From NCBI RefSeq assembly GCF_018717645.1, contig NZ_JAFLHG010000019.1, positions 1-39,746 on the forward strand: DNA of 39,746 nt, in the 5' to 3' direction. The stretch's first letter is position 1. Each line of letters begins with the position of its first letter. The DNA is from Microbacterium flavum. Lineage in GTDB: Bacteria > Actinomycetota > Actinomycetes > Actinomycetales > Microbacteriaceae. The notes beneath the pieces are model-generated. The model searched no databases, was not told the DNA's origin, and saw only the letters and a list, made by a program, of their open reading frames with translations. A program made the translations under genes and the position numbers. Positions 8,721 to 15,991 of this stretch are shown here, piece by piece.

Positions 8721-9488
8721 TCAGAGACCCGTGGCGATGAACTTGTAGGTGATCGAGGTGACGTGCTCGCCGTCGGTATCCACCTGCACCCCGTAGGAGC
8801 GGACGCCGTCCTCGTAGAAGGTGCTGCGACCGCGGACGAACCAGAAGATCGGCGGCACAGTATCGCCGCCGGAGTCGGGAGCGAGCTGTCGGACCTCGTC
8901 GAGGGTCTGACCGATGCGCAGGCCGAACTCGTTGGTGATCTCGATGTCGCCGATCGAGGAGGCGCTGAAGGAGACGTAGGTCGGTGTGTCGACCTCGCTT
9001 CGGTCCTTGCCGCCCTCGGTGTCGAGATAGTCGTAGAAGGTGAAGTCCGGCCACGAGTAGACGGTGAAGTTGCCCCTGTGGAAGTTGCCGTCGTTCAGGT
9101 CCTCGGAGATCGTCGGCGCTGCGCCGAACGCCTCGGTCAGCGCCGCGATCGCCGGAGCTGCGGGCGCCGCCCAGGTGTGCGAGAAGGTCTCGCCCGCGGA
9201 TCCGCTCAGCGTGAAACCGTCGCCGTTCACGTCGATCGTCGCGGAGGAGGCAGGGGGGCTCGTCGATGATGCGGAGGGGGTGGGTGTCGCGGCGGCCGAT
9301 GCCGTGGGCGTCGCCGACGCGGTGCTCGTCGGCGCAGGCCGAGCCGAGTCGGATGTGCGGGTCAGGGCGAAGCTCACGACCACGGCGATGGCCAGCACCG
9401 CCGCCACGATCACGATGCCGACGATCATTCGCGATCGTGAGCGCGGTGCTTCCGGACGGGAGTCGGGGAGGCCGGGGGGAGAGCTCAT
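8721..9488 (-). CDS. Membrane-anchored protein, paralogue of the 6401-7330 product
   Basis: This 255-residue protein is of unknown function. Residues 1-20 are cytoplasmic and basic, 21-43 form one membrane segment, and about 47-85 are a Ser/Thr/Pro/Ala-rich linker. The rest is an outside domain that mirrors the protein encoded at 6401-7330: GFTLSGSAGETFSHTW, ALTEAFGAAPT, FTVYSWPDFTFYDYLD, GLRIGQTLDEVRQLAP and VDTDGEHVTSITYKFIATG. There is no lipobox. The two copies flank the M20 gene, which suggests an old local duplication. The domain has no catalytic motif that I recognise. Confidence 0.75.
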   Translation of the reverse strand: MSSPPGLPDSRPEAPRSRSRMIVGIVIVAAVLAIAVVVSFALTRTSDSARPAPTSTASATPTASAAATPTPSASSTSPPASSATIDVNGDGFTLSGSAGETFSHTWAAPAAPAIAALTEAFGAAPTISEDLNDGNFHRGNFTVYSWPDFTFYDYLDTEGGKDRSEVDTPTYVSFSASSIGDIEITNEFGLRIGQTLDEVRQLAPDSGGDTVPPIFWFVRGRSTFYEDGVRSYGVQVDTDGEHVTSITYKFIATGL

Positions 9489-9497
9489 AGGAGGATC

Positions 9498-10538
9498 CTA
9501 GCCAGGCGGCGGAGCGGTCGTGCCGCGGGTGACCAGAGAGAAGGGGAGGGGGCCTGAGGCCGCTGCGCTCCTCGGAACACCGCCGCCTGCCGCAGGCCCC
9601 GCTTCGCCGGTGACGGCAGCGAGGATGGCGTCTGCGACGCGCTCGCCCTGGGCGTGGGGGAACTGATCGATCGTGGTCAGGTCGAACAGGTCCGCGAGGT
9701 CGTGCCCGTCCACCCCGATGATGGAGAGGTCCGCCGGCACGCGGATCCCCCGCTCGCGCGCCGCCGTCAGGGCGCCGTAGGCCATCTCGTCCGAGCCCGC
9801 GAAGATCGCGGTCGGCGGATGCGGGCCGGTCAGCAGCTCGCGCGCCGCCCGCGCGCCCCCCGCGACGGTGAAGTCCCCCGCGACGAAGCGTCCGGTCAGG
9901 CCGCTCGCAGCCATCTCTGCCTCGAACCCGGCACGCCGCCGACTCGGGATGTCGAAGGCCGGGTCGGCGGGCCCCCCGCCCGCGACGCTCTGGCCGATGT
10001 GTGCGATGTCGCGATGTCCGAGGCTTCGCAGGTGCTGCGTCGCCGCACGGCCGACGGCGGTGTCATCCACTCGCGGACCGCCGAGCTCGCCGCGCGGGAC
10101 GCCGAGCCCCCGCACGGGAAGGCCGAGCGACCCCAGCGCGGCCACCTCGTCGTCGGTGAGCGCGACGGAGAGCACGATGACGGCGTCGACCCGCCGGCGG
10201 CGCAGCGCCGTCTCGAACAGGCGACGACGCTGCGCGGGGTCATCCGTCACGTTGTACAGCGTCACGTCGTAGCCGCGCGGAGCGAGCCGCGACGCGATGC
10301 CGTCGAGCACCGTCGCGAAGAACCAGCGGTCCATCAGGGGAACGATCACGCCGATGTTCTCCGCACGCCCCGATGCGAGACCGGCTGCCGTGGCGGATGC
10401 CACGTACCCGAGCCGCTCGGCGACCTCGCGCACACGGGCACGGGTGGCCTCCGAGGTGCGCCCGCGCCCGCTCAGCGCGCGCGACACCGTCGCGGTGGAG
10501 ACCCCCGCCGCGCGGGCGACATCGTCGAGCGCGGACAC
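9498..10538 (-). CDS. LacI-family transcriptional regulator
   Basis: This 346-residue repressor has an N-terminal helix-turn-helix (LDDVARAAGVSTATVSRALSG, residues about 3-23), a hinge helix region ending near residue 60, and a periplasmic-binding-like sugar domain (IGVIVPLMDRWFFATVLDGI; FAGSDEMAYGAL; LSIIGVDGHDLADLFDLTTI). The start is GTG at 10538, one base past the glucosidase stop (10540-10542), so it is the second gene of a glucosidase-lacI operon. It very likely controls that operon through the palindrome at 12295-12306. The inducer is probably an alpha-glucoside such as maltose, isomaltose or trehalose (inference from the neighbour). The last 30 residues are a low-complexity Gly/Pro/Ala tail. 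Confidence 0.9.
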   Translation of the reverse strand: MSALDDVARAAGVSTATVSRALSGRGRTSEATRARVREVAERLGYVASATAAGLASGRAENIGVIVPLMDRWFFATVLDGIASRLAPRGYDVTLYNVTDDPAQRRRLFETALRRRRVDAVIVLSVALTDDEVAALGSLGLPVRGLGVPRGELGGPRVDDTAVGRAATQHLRSLGHRDIAHIGQSVAGGGPADPAFDIPSRRRAGFEAEMAASGLTGRFVAGDFTVAGGARAARELLTGPHPPTAIFAGSDEMAYGALTAARERGIRVPADLSIIGVDGHDLADLFDLTTIDQFPHAQGERVADAILAAVTGEAGPAAGGGVPRSAAASGPLPFSLVTRGTTAPPPG

Positions 10539-10539
10539 G

Positions 10540-12285
10540 TCAGTCGACGAGCATCCACACGGCGACGTCGACGGGCAGGGTGTCGCCGTCGAACGGCTCG
10601 CTGGCGACGAGCACCGTCCCGGACGGGAGCGGCACTGCCGCATCCGAGACGTTGGCGATGACGGTGACGCGGCCGTTCTCGAAGGCCAGGACATCGTCGC
10701 CGTAGCCGCCGCGCCACGAGAGCGTGCCCGCGCCGAGGCCCTCGCCGCGGCGGGTGGCGAGGAGGGTCCGGTAGAGCCAGAGGGTCGAATCGGGGTCGCT
10801 CTCCTGCGCATCGCGGGCGAGCCGGGCCCACTCGGCCGGCTGGGGCAGCCAGGACGCGCCGGTCTCGTTGAAGCCGTACGCGGGAGCGTCCGAGGTCCAC
10901 GGGAGCGGAACGCGGCAGCCGTCGCGCCCGTAGCGCTCGCCGTCGGTGCGGAACCAGGTCGGGTCCTGGCGGACCTCGCCGGGGAGCTCGACGACCTCGG
11001 GCAGTCCGAGCTCCTCGCCCTGATACAGGTAGGCCGACCCGGGCAGGGCGAGCATCACGGTGGTGGCGGCGCGGGCGCGGCGAAGGCCCTCTTCGGGCAG
11101 GGGCTTGCCGGGGGAGTCCGGACCGATGCCGTGACCCTGCGGGTTCTCGGCCGTGAGTGCGAGGCGCGAGGCGTGGCGCACGACGTCGTGGTTCGAGAGC
11201 ACCCAGGTCGCGGGCGCGCCGACGGCGGGGAAGGCGCGCAGCGACTCGGAGATGACCTCGCGGATCGCGGGGGCGTCCCACTCCGTCATCAGGTAAGGGA
11301 AGTTGAAGGCCTGGTGCATCTCGTCGGAGCGCACCCATTCGGCGGTCCGATCGACGGTCGGCAGCCACGCCTCGGCGCAGAGCGCGCGGTCGCCCTCGTA
11401 CTCGGCGAGGACGCGGTGCCAGTCGCGGTAGATCTCGTGCACGCCGTCCTGGCCCCAGTAGGGCACGTCGTCGTCGGAGCCGCCCATGCTGTCGGCCGAT
11501 GCGTCGGCGGTCAAGACCGCGGGCACGTGGTCCGGCAGGCCGTCGGTCTTCACGAGGCCGTGCGCGACGTCCACGCGGAACCCGTCGACGCCCCGGTCGA
11601 GCCAGAAGCGCAGGATGCCGCGGAACTCCTCCTGCACCTCGGGGTTCGCCCAGTCGAAGTCGGGCTGCGTGGAGTCGAACAGGTGGAGGTACCACTGGCC
11701 GGGCGTCCCGTCGGGGTCGGTCGTGCGCGTCCACGCGGGGCCGCCGAACACCGACTCCCAGTTGTTGGGGGGCAGGTCGCCGCCCGGGCCGCGGCCGTCG
11801 CGGAACAGGTAGCGCGCCCGCGCCGAGCTGCCCGGCTCCGCCGCGAGGGCCTCCTGGAACCAGACGTGCTGGTCGGAGGAGTGGTTGGGGACGAGGTCGA
11901 CGATGACGCGGATGCCTCGGGCGTGTGCCTCGGCCCGCATCGCGTCGAAGTCGGCGAGGGTGCCGAAGAGCGGGTCGACGTCGCAGTAGTCGGCCACGTC
12001 ATAGCCCGCGTCGCGCTGCGGCGATCGGTAGAACGGGCTCAGCCACAGGGCGTCGACGCCGAGCGAGCGGAGGTCGTCGAGGTGGGCGGTCACGCCGGCG
12101 AGGTCGCCGATGCCGTCGCCGGACGCGTCCGCGAAGGAGCGCGGATAGATCTGGTAGATCACGGCGGTGCGCCACCACTCGGCGCCGGGGCGGCTCTGGC
12201 CGATCGGGGCGAGCTGGCCGATCGGGGCGAGCTGGTCCGCGGGGGCGAGAGAGGTCGGGGGGGAAGAGGTCTGCTGCGACGTCAT
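10540..12285 (-). CDS. GH13 alpha-glucosidase (oligo-1,6-/alpha-1,4-glucosidase type)
   Basis: This 581-residue cytoplasmic glycoside hydrolase has no signal peptide. The TIM barrel begins WWRTAVIYQIYPRSFADASG. The catalytic residues are visible: nucleophile D239 in FRVDVAHG, acid/base E305 in CAEAWLP, and transition-state D367 in LSNHDVVR. A short beta-sandwich C-terminal domain follows. Residues 1-33 are an odd Gln/Pro/Ala-rich leader containing a perfect LAPIGQ duplication. It probably cleaves imported maltose or isomalto-oligosaccharides to glucose; the exact linkage is not readable. The ATG at 12285 faces apt across 51 bp that contain the LacI operator. It is followed directly by lacI. 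Confidence 0.88.
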   Translation of the reverse strand: MTSQQTSSPPTSLAPADQLAPIGQLAPIGQSRPGAEWWRTAVIYQIYPRSFADASGDGIGDLAGVTAHLDDLRSLGVDALWLSPFYRSPQRDAGYDVADYCDVDPLFGTLADFDAMRAEAHARGIRVIVDLVPNHSSDQHVWFQEALAAEPGSSARARYLFRDGRGPGGDLPPNNWESVFGGPAWTRTTDPDGTPGQWYLHLFDSTQPDFDWANPEVQEEFRGILRFWLDRGVDGFRVDVAHGLVKTDGLPDHVPAVLTADASADSMGGSDDDVPYWGQDGVHEIYRDWHRVLAEYEGDRALCAEAWLPTVDRTAEWVRSDEMHQAFNFPYLMTEWDAPAIREVISESLRAFPAVGAPATWVLSNHDVVRHASRLALTAENPQGHGIGPDSPGKPLPEEGLRRARAATTVMLALPGSAYLYQGEELGLPEVVELPGEVRQDPTWFRTDGERYGRDGCRVPLPWTSDAPAYGFNETGASWLPQPAEWARLARDAQESDPDSTLWLYRTLLATRRGEGLGAGTLSWRGGYGDDVLAFENGRVTVIANVSDAAVPLPSGTVLVASEPFDGDTLPVDVAVWMLVD

Positions 12286-12294
12286 CCCTCGAGT

Positions 12295-12306
12295 GTAAGC
12301 GCTTAC
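12295..12306. promoter_or_regulatory. LacI-family operator (12-bp perfect palindrome)
   Basis: GTAAGCGCTTAC is a perfect 12-base palindrome with the central CG step typical of LacI/GalR-family operators. It lies 10 bp upstream of the glucosidase ATG and 31 bp upstream of the apt GTG. The adjacent lacI gene is the obvious cognate regulator. Binding here would block the glucosidase-lacI transcript and might also touch the apt promoter, whose -35 position it overlaps. Confidence 0.85.
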
Positions 12307-12324
12307 GCAACGCGTGCGGACGCG

Positions 12325-12330
12325 TACGCT
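12325..12330 (+). promoter_or_regulatory. Candidate apt -10 box, leaderless transcript
   Basis: TACGCT (TAnnnT pattern) ends six bases before the apt GTG at 12337. No ribosome-binding site is visible between them. The spacing fits the leaderless mRNAs that are common in actinobacteria, with transcription starting at or next to the GTG. The element is short and unsupported by a clear -35. Confidence 0.4.
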
Positions 12331-12336
12331 GGACCG

Positions 12337-12855
12337 GTGACCTCGAAGGCCCTCGACCGTGCCGCGTCCCTCATCGCGACCATCCCCGACTTCCCCGAGC
12401 CCGGCATCCTCTTCCGCGACATCTCGCCGCTGCTGGCGGACGCCGCAGCGATGCGCGCCGTGGTGGATGCCGTGATCGAGCCCTTCGCGGACGCGTTCGA
12501 CGTCGTGGCGGGGGTCGAGGCCCGCGGGTTCCTCCTCGCCGGGGCGGTCGCCGTCGCGGCGGGCGTCGGCATGGCGCCGATCCGCAAGGCGGGGAAGCTG
12601 CCGCGTCCGGCGGCATCCGTCGGCTACGCGCTGGAGTACGGCACCGCCGCGATCGAGATGTCGGACGACCTCCCTGCGGGCACCCGCGTGCTCCTCGTCG
12701 ACGACATCCTCGCCACCGGGGGCACCCTCCGCGCCGGCCATGAGCTCCTCGATGAGCTCGGACTCGTGCTGGCGGGAACCGCCGTGATCATGGAGCTCGA
12801 AGAGCTCGGCGGCCAGGCCGTGTGCGGCCCCGTGCACGCCGTGTTCCGCGTCTAG
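12337..12855 (+). CDS. apt: Adenine phosphoribosyltransferase
   Basis: This 172-residue cytoplasmic purine salvage enzyme converts adenine plus PRPP to AMP. It has the expected N-terminal IPDFPEPGILFRDISPLLAD, the GVEARGFLLAGAVA loop, and the PRPP-binding motif VLLVDDILATGGTL. The length is normal. The GTG at 12337 follows a TACGCT box with no leader. It is divergent from the glucosidase and is followed after 58 bp by the ParA-like gene, with a hairpin between. It salvages a base that the downstream island would otherwise not touch, since adenine must be deaminated before entering the urate pathway; I see no adenine deaminase here. Confidence 0.93.
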   Translation: MTSKALDRAASLIATIPDFPEPGILFRDISPLLADAAAMRAVVDAVIEPFADAFDVVAGVEARGFLLAGAVAVAAGVGMAPIRKAGKLPRPAASVGYALEYGTAAIEMSDDLPAGTRVLLVDDILATGGTLRAGHELLDELGLVLAGTAVIMELEELGGQAVCGPVHAVFRV

Positions 12856-12861
12856 GTCTGG

Positions 12862-12899
12862 GATAATCGGAGATCGGCCCCGCTTCGGGTCGATCTCCG
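12862..12899 (+). promoter_or_regulatory. GATAAT box followed by a 13-bp hairpin
   Basis: GATAAT at 12862-12867 resembles a -10 box. Directly after it, CGGAGATCG (12868-12876) pairs perfectly with CGATCTCCG (12891-12899); inside, one G-U pair and three G-C pairs close a 6-base loop. A ribosome site (AGAAGGG) follows, then GTG at 12914. The stem could be an apt terminator, although it has no T-run, an operator at the start of the ParA-like transcript, or a 5' RNA structure. The order box-stem-RBS favours the last two. Confidence 0.5.
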
Positions 12900-12913
12900 A
12901 CAGAAGGGCCCCC

Positions 12914-14212
12914 GTGGGAACCGCGACCTCCGAACCGACCGTGATGCTGGCATCCAAGACGCTGGCGCACATCCACCTCGAAGGTCAGATCGACGAGGTG
13001 TTCGCCTCGACCGAGGGTGCCCTGCGCGGCCGCATCGTCGAGGCGATCCGGCTGATGGCGGCGTCGACCGGTGGGCCGGTCACCGCAACGGTCGTCGACG
13101 GCGACGTCCGCTGGCCGCTGACCGTGCATCCGGACGGGACGTTCGTCGAGGCGACCGCGGCCGGGCAGGATGCCGACGCCCCCGCACCCGCACCCGCACC
13201 CGCCCCCGCACCCGCATCCGCGCTGCGCAGCGATCTCACCCGCCGCGAGGGCGTCCCGCGCGGTGCGGCGCAGCGCGTCGCCCCGACCGTCGAGGACCTC
13301 CTCAACTCGCGCGCCGACCGCGTCAAGCCGCGCGCCACCGAGGGCTGGCAGGGTGCCGTCCGCCGCATGACGGGCGGCGCGATCGCGCCGCGTCCGGGCC
13401 GGGCGGAGCAGTCGCGCCTCGATCGCGAGCGCGCCGTCCAGCGCCGACTCGACGGACCGCGCACGATCGTGATCCTGAACCCGAAGGGCGGGGCGCACAA
13501 GACCACGTCGACCCTGCTGCTGGCTGCCACCTTCGGCACCCAGCGCGGCGGCGCGACCCTCGCGTGGGACAACAACGAGACGCGCGGCACGCTCGGATGG
13601 CGCGCCCAGAACGCCCCGCACCACCGCACGGCCGTCGACCTGCTCGAGCACCTCGACTCGTTCGCCGAGCCGAGCCAGGCGAGCCTCGCCGCCCTCGACA
13701 CCTACGTGCGCACGCAGGTCGACGCCCGCTTCGACGTGCTGGCCTCCGATGAGGATGCCGCGGCCTCCTCCACGATCGACGCGGCCGGCTTCGATCGCCT
13801 GCACGGCGTGCTGTCGCGGTACTACCGCCTGCTGATCGTCGACACGGGCAACAACATGCGCGCCTCGAACTGGGTCGCCGCGGTCGCCGCCGCCGACCAG
13901 CTCGTGATCGTCTCGACCGTCCGGGAGGACACCGCGGCCTCGGCCGCCTGGCTCCTCGACGGCCTGCGCGAGAAGGGCTTCGACGCGAAGATCGACGACG
14001 CGGTGACGATCCTCGCCGCGCCCTCTGCGAAACCCGATCGCAAGCTCGCGGAGCGCCTCGAGCGCCACTTCGCGCAGGTGACGGGCGACGTCGTGCACGT
14101 GCCGTTCGACGCGGCACTGGTCGACGGCGGTCCGATCGATTTCGATGCGCTGTCGGTCGAGAGCCGCGACGCGTGGCTCTCCGTCGCGGCGGCGATCGCG
14201 CAGCGCCTCTGA
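12914..14212 (+). CDS. ParA/MinD-like ATPase
   Basis: This 432-residue protein has an N-terminal region of unknown fold (1-90), an Ala-Pro repeat linker (about 90-105), a basic stretch, and a P-loop ATPase domain from about residue 183. The deviant Walker A reads NPKGGAHKTTST; it keeps the signature lysine (KGG) and the P-loop Lys-Thr-Thr but has His where family members have Gly. Walker A' (LLIVDTGNNMRASNW) and a C-terminal ParA-like fold follow. The conserved DNNETRGTLGWR stretch is known to me from actinobacterial ParA-like proteins of uncertain role. No parB or DNA-binding partner is adjacent. It may position DNA or a membrane complex. GTG 12914 has a suitable ribosome site. Confidence 0.75.
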   Translation: MGTATSEPTVMLASKTLAHIHLEGQIDEVFASTEGALRGRIVEAIRLMAASTGGPVTATVVDGDVRWPLTVHPDGTFVEATAAGQDADAPAPAPAPAPAPASALRSDLTRREGVPRGAAQRVAPTVEDLLNSRADRVKPRATEGWQGAVRRMTGGAIAPRPGRAEQSRLDRERAVQRRLDGPRTIVILNPKGGAHKTTSTLLLAATFGTQRGGATLAWDNNETRGTLGWRAQNAPHHRTAVDLLEHLDSFAEPSQASLAALDTYVRTQVDARFDVLASDEDAAASSTIDAAGFDRLHGVLSRYYRLLIVDTGNNMRASNWVAAVAAADQLVIVSTVREDTAASAAWLLDGLREKGFDAKIDDAVTILAAPSAKPDRKLAERLERHFAQVTGDVVHVPFDAALVDGGPIDFDALSVESRDAWLSVAAAIAQRL

Positions 14213-14265
14213 CCGGAGCGCCCCCGGCCCTTCCGTCTGCTCTCACGGAGCCAGATTTCGGGTCT

Positions 14266-14304
14266 GTTTCGCGCCGTGAACTTTCGGGAACGGATGCGCG
14301 AAAC
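14266..14304. promoter_or_regulatory. Inverted repeat and weak GlnR-like box upstream of the NCS2 permease
   Basis: GTTTCGCGC (14266-14274) and GCGCGAAAC (14296-14304) form a perfect 9-bp inverted repeat with a 21-bp spacer. Inside it, GTGAA-N6-GGAAC (14276-14291) matches the GlnR pattern GTnAC-N6-GAAAC with one mismatch in each half. It lies 92-130 bp upstream of the permease ATG. The rest of the 183-bp gap (14213-14395) shows no gene. Confidence 0.5.
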
Positions 14305-14395
14305 GGGCGCATCGGTGTTCAGTCAGGGCTTAACGTCGCTCTCACGACGAGGTGCGCGCCGCCTCGCCCGCACCCGGTGAGGCGGGGAGGCCGCG

Positions 14396-15904
14396 ATGAC
14401 CACGACCGAAGAGAAGGCGTCCAAGGCCGCCGAGCGCAAGGCCCGCGCCGCCGAGAACGGCGTCGATGCGATCCCCCCGCTCGCCCGGCTGTTCCCGCTG
14501 GGCCTGCAGCACGTCCTGGCGCTGTACGCGGGCGCCGTCGCGGTGCCGCTCATCGTCGGCGGCGCGCTGGGCTACAGCTCGGCCGACCTCGCCTTCCTCA
14601 TCAGCGCCGACCTCTTCATCGCGGGCCTCGCGACGATCGTGCAGTCGGTGGGATTCTGGCGCTTCGGCGTCCGCCTTCCGCTCATGCAGGGCGTGACCTT
14701 CGCCGCTGTGGGCCCGATGATCGCCATCGGCACGTCGCACGGCATCACGAGCGTCTTCGGCTCGGTGATCGCGTGCGGACTGTTCATGATCCTCGTCGCG
14801 CCGTTCTTCTCGCAGCTGCTGCGCTTCTTCCCTCCGATCGTCACGGGCACCGTCATCCTCATCATCGGTCTGTCGCTCATGCGGGTCGCGGCGGGGTGGA
14901 TCATGACCGGCTCGAGCGCCGACGCGCCCGGAGCGCCACCGGTGAACGTCGCGTTCGCGTTCGGCACCCTGCTGTTCATCGTGCTGCTCGAACGGTTCGC
15001 CCCGCCGGCCCTCGCCCGGGTCTCGGTGCTGCTCGGCCTGGTGTGCGGAACGATCGCCGCGCTGTTCGTGCCGGGCATGACGGACTGGTCGCACGTCGGG
15101 GATGCCGCGTGGTTCGCGGTCGTCACGCCGTTCCACTTCGGCCTGCCGACCTTCGAGCTCGCCTCGGTGATCTCGATGATCATCGTCGGGATCGTCATCA
15201 TGACCGAGACGACCGGCGACATGATCGCCGTCGGCGAGATCGTCGACCGACCCGTGACGCGCAAGCAGCTCGCCGACGGCCTGCGCGCGGACGGCCTCGG
15301 CACCGTGCTCGGCGGTGTGTTCAACACGTTCCCCTACACCGCCTTCGCGCAGAACGTCGGTCTCGTGTCGCTGACGGGCGTCCGCTCGCGCTACGTCGCG
15401 ACGATGGCCGGCGGCATCCTCGTCGTCCTCGGTCTCATCCCGAAGGTCTCCGCGATGGTCGAGGGCGTGCCGCGTGCCGTCCTCGGCGGCGCGGGGATCG
15501 CGCTGTTCGGCATGGTCGCCGCCTCCGGCATCCGGACGCTCACGAAGGTGAAGTTCAACAACAAGAACGTTCTGATCGTCGCGATCTCGGTCGGGATCGC
15601 GCTGCTGCCGACCGTGAGCCCGACGATCTACGGGCAGTTCCCCGACTGGTTCCAGCTCATCTTCGACTCGGGGATCTCGGCCGGCGCCATCGTGGCGATC
15701 CTCCTGAACCTGCTGCTGAACACCCCCGAGGTGCGCGAGGCCGAGGCCGGACAGCCCGCGATGGGCGCCTATGACGCGGTGCGAGGCCCTGCCGCCGCCG
15801 CTCTCGTGCACCCGCAGGCGGAGGGCACCGGACTCATCCCGACCGTCTCGCTCGACGCCGACGAGACGAACCGGCCCGGCGCGGACCCGACGCACGGGGC
15901 CTGA
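14396..15904 (+). CDS. NCS2/NAT family xanthine/urate permease
   Basis: This 502-residue inner-membrane proton symporter for oxidised purines has about 14 hydrophobic segments. Family landmarks are visible: the QH motif in LFPLGLQHVLALYAGAVAVP, LPLMQGVTFAAVGPM, the transmembrane-8 Glu in MTETTGDM, and the NAT signature QNVGLVSLTGVRSR. The last is the form found in xanthine/uric acid carriers rather than uracil carriers. An acidic/Pro-rich 50-residue C-terminal tail is cytoplasmic. The gene is monocistronic and converges on hpxO, from which it is separated by a strong terminator, so it most likely brings in urate or xanthine for the HpxO branch. ATG 14396 has a GGAGG-like site (gaggccgcg) upstream. 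Confidence 0.9.
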   Translation: MTTTEEKASKAAERKARAAENGVDAIPPLARLFPLGLQHVLALYAGAVAVPLIVGGALGYSSADLAFLISADLFIAGLATIVQSVGFWRFGVRLPLMQGVTFAAVGPMIAIGTSHGITSVFGSVIACGLFMILVAPFFSQLLRFFPPIVTGTVILIIGLSLMRVAAGWIMTGSSADAPGAPPVNVAFAFGTLLFIVLLERFAPPALARVSVLLGLVCGTIAALFVPGMTDWSHVGDAAWFAVVTPFHFGLPTFELASVISMIIVGIVIMTETTGDMIAVGEIVDRPVTRKQLADGLRADGLGTVLGGVFNTFPYTAFAQNVGLVSLTGVRSRYVATMAGGILVVLGLIPKVSAMVEGVPRAVLGGAGIALFGMVAASGIRTLTKVKFNNKNVLIVAISVGIALLPTVSPTIYGQFPDWFQLIFDSGISAGAIVAILLNLLLNTPEVREAEAGQPAMGAYDAVRGPAAAALVHPQAEGTGLIPTVSLDADETNRPGADPTHGA

Positions 15905-15907
15905 GCC

Positions 15908-15947
15908 GATCGTGGGGCTCCGGCCGACGGGCCGGAGCCCCACGATC
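15908..15947. terminator. Bidirectional terminator, 18-bp perfect stem
   Basis: Arms at 15908-15925 and 15930-15947 are perfectly complementary (18 bp, mostly G-C) around a 4-base loop. It starts four bases past the NCS2 permease stop and 45 bases past the hpxO stop on the other strand. There is no T-run on either side, as is usual in high-GC actinobacteria. It should end both convergent transcripts. Confidence 0.9.
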
Positions 15948-15991
15948 AGGCGTGCAGTCGCCGCGGGCCGCGGGGCGCGGGGCGGCGCGGC

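Noticed and set aside
13170..13220. Short tandem repeat CGCACC in the ParA-like gene as a genomic repeat element
   Set aside because: It is an in-frame Ala-Pro linker within the coding sequence and explained by the protein.
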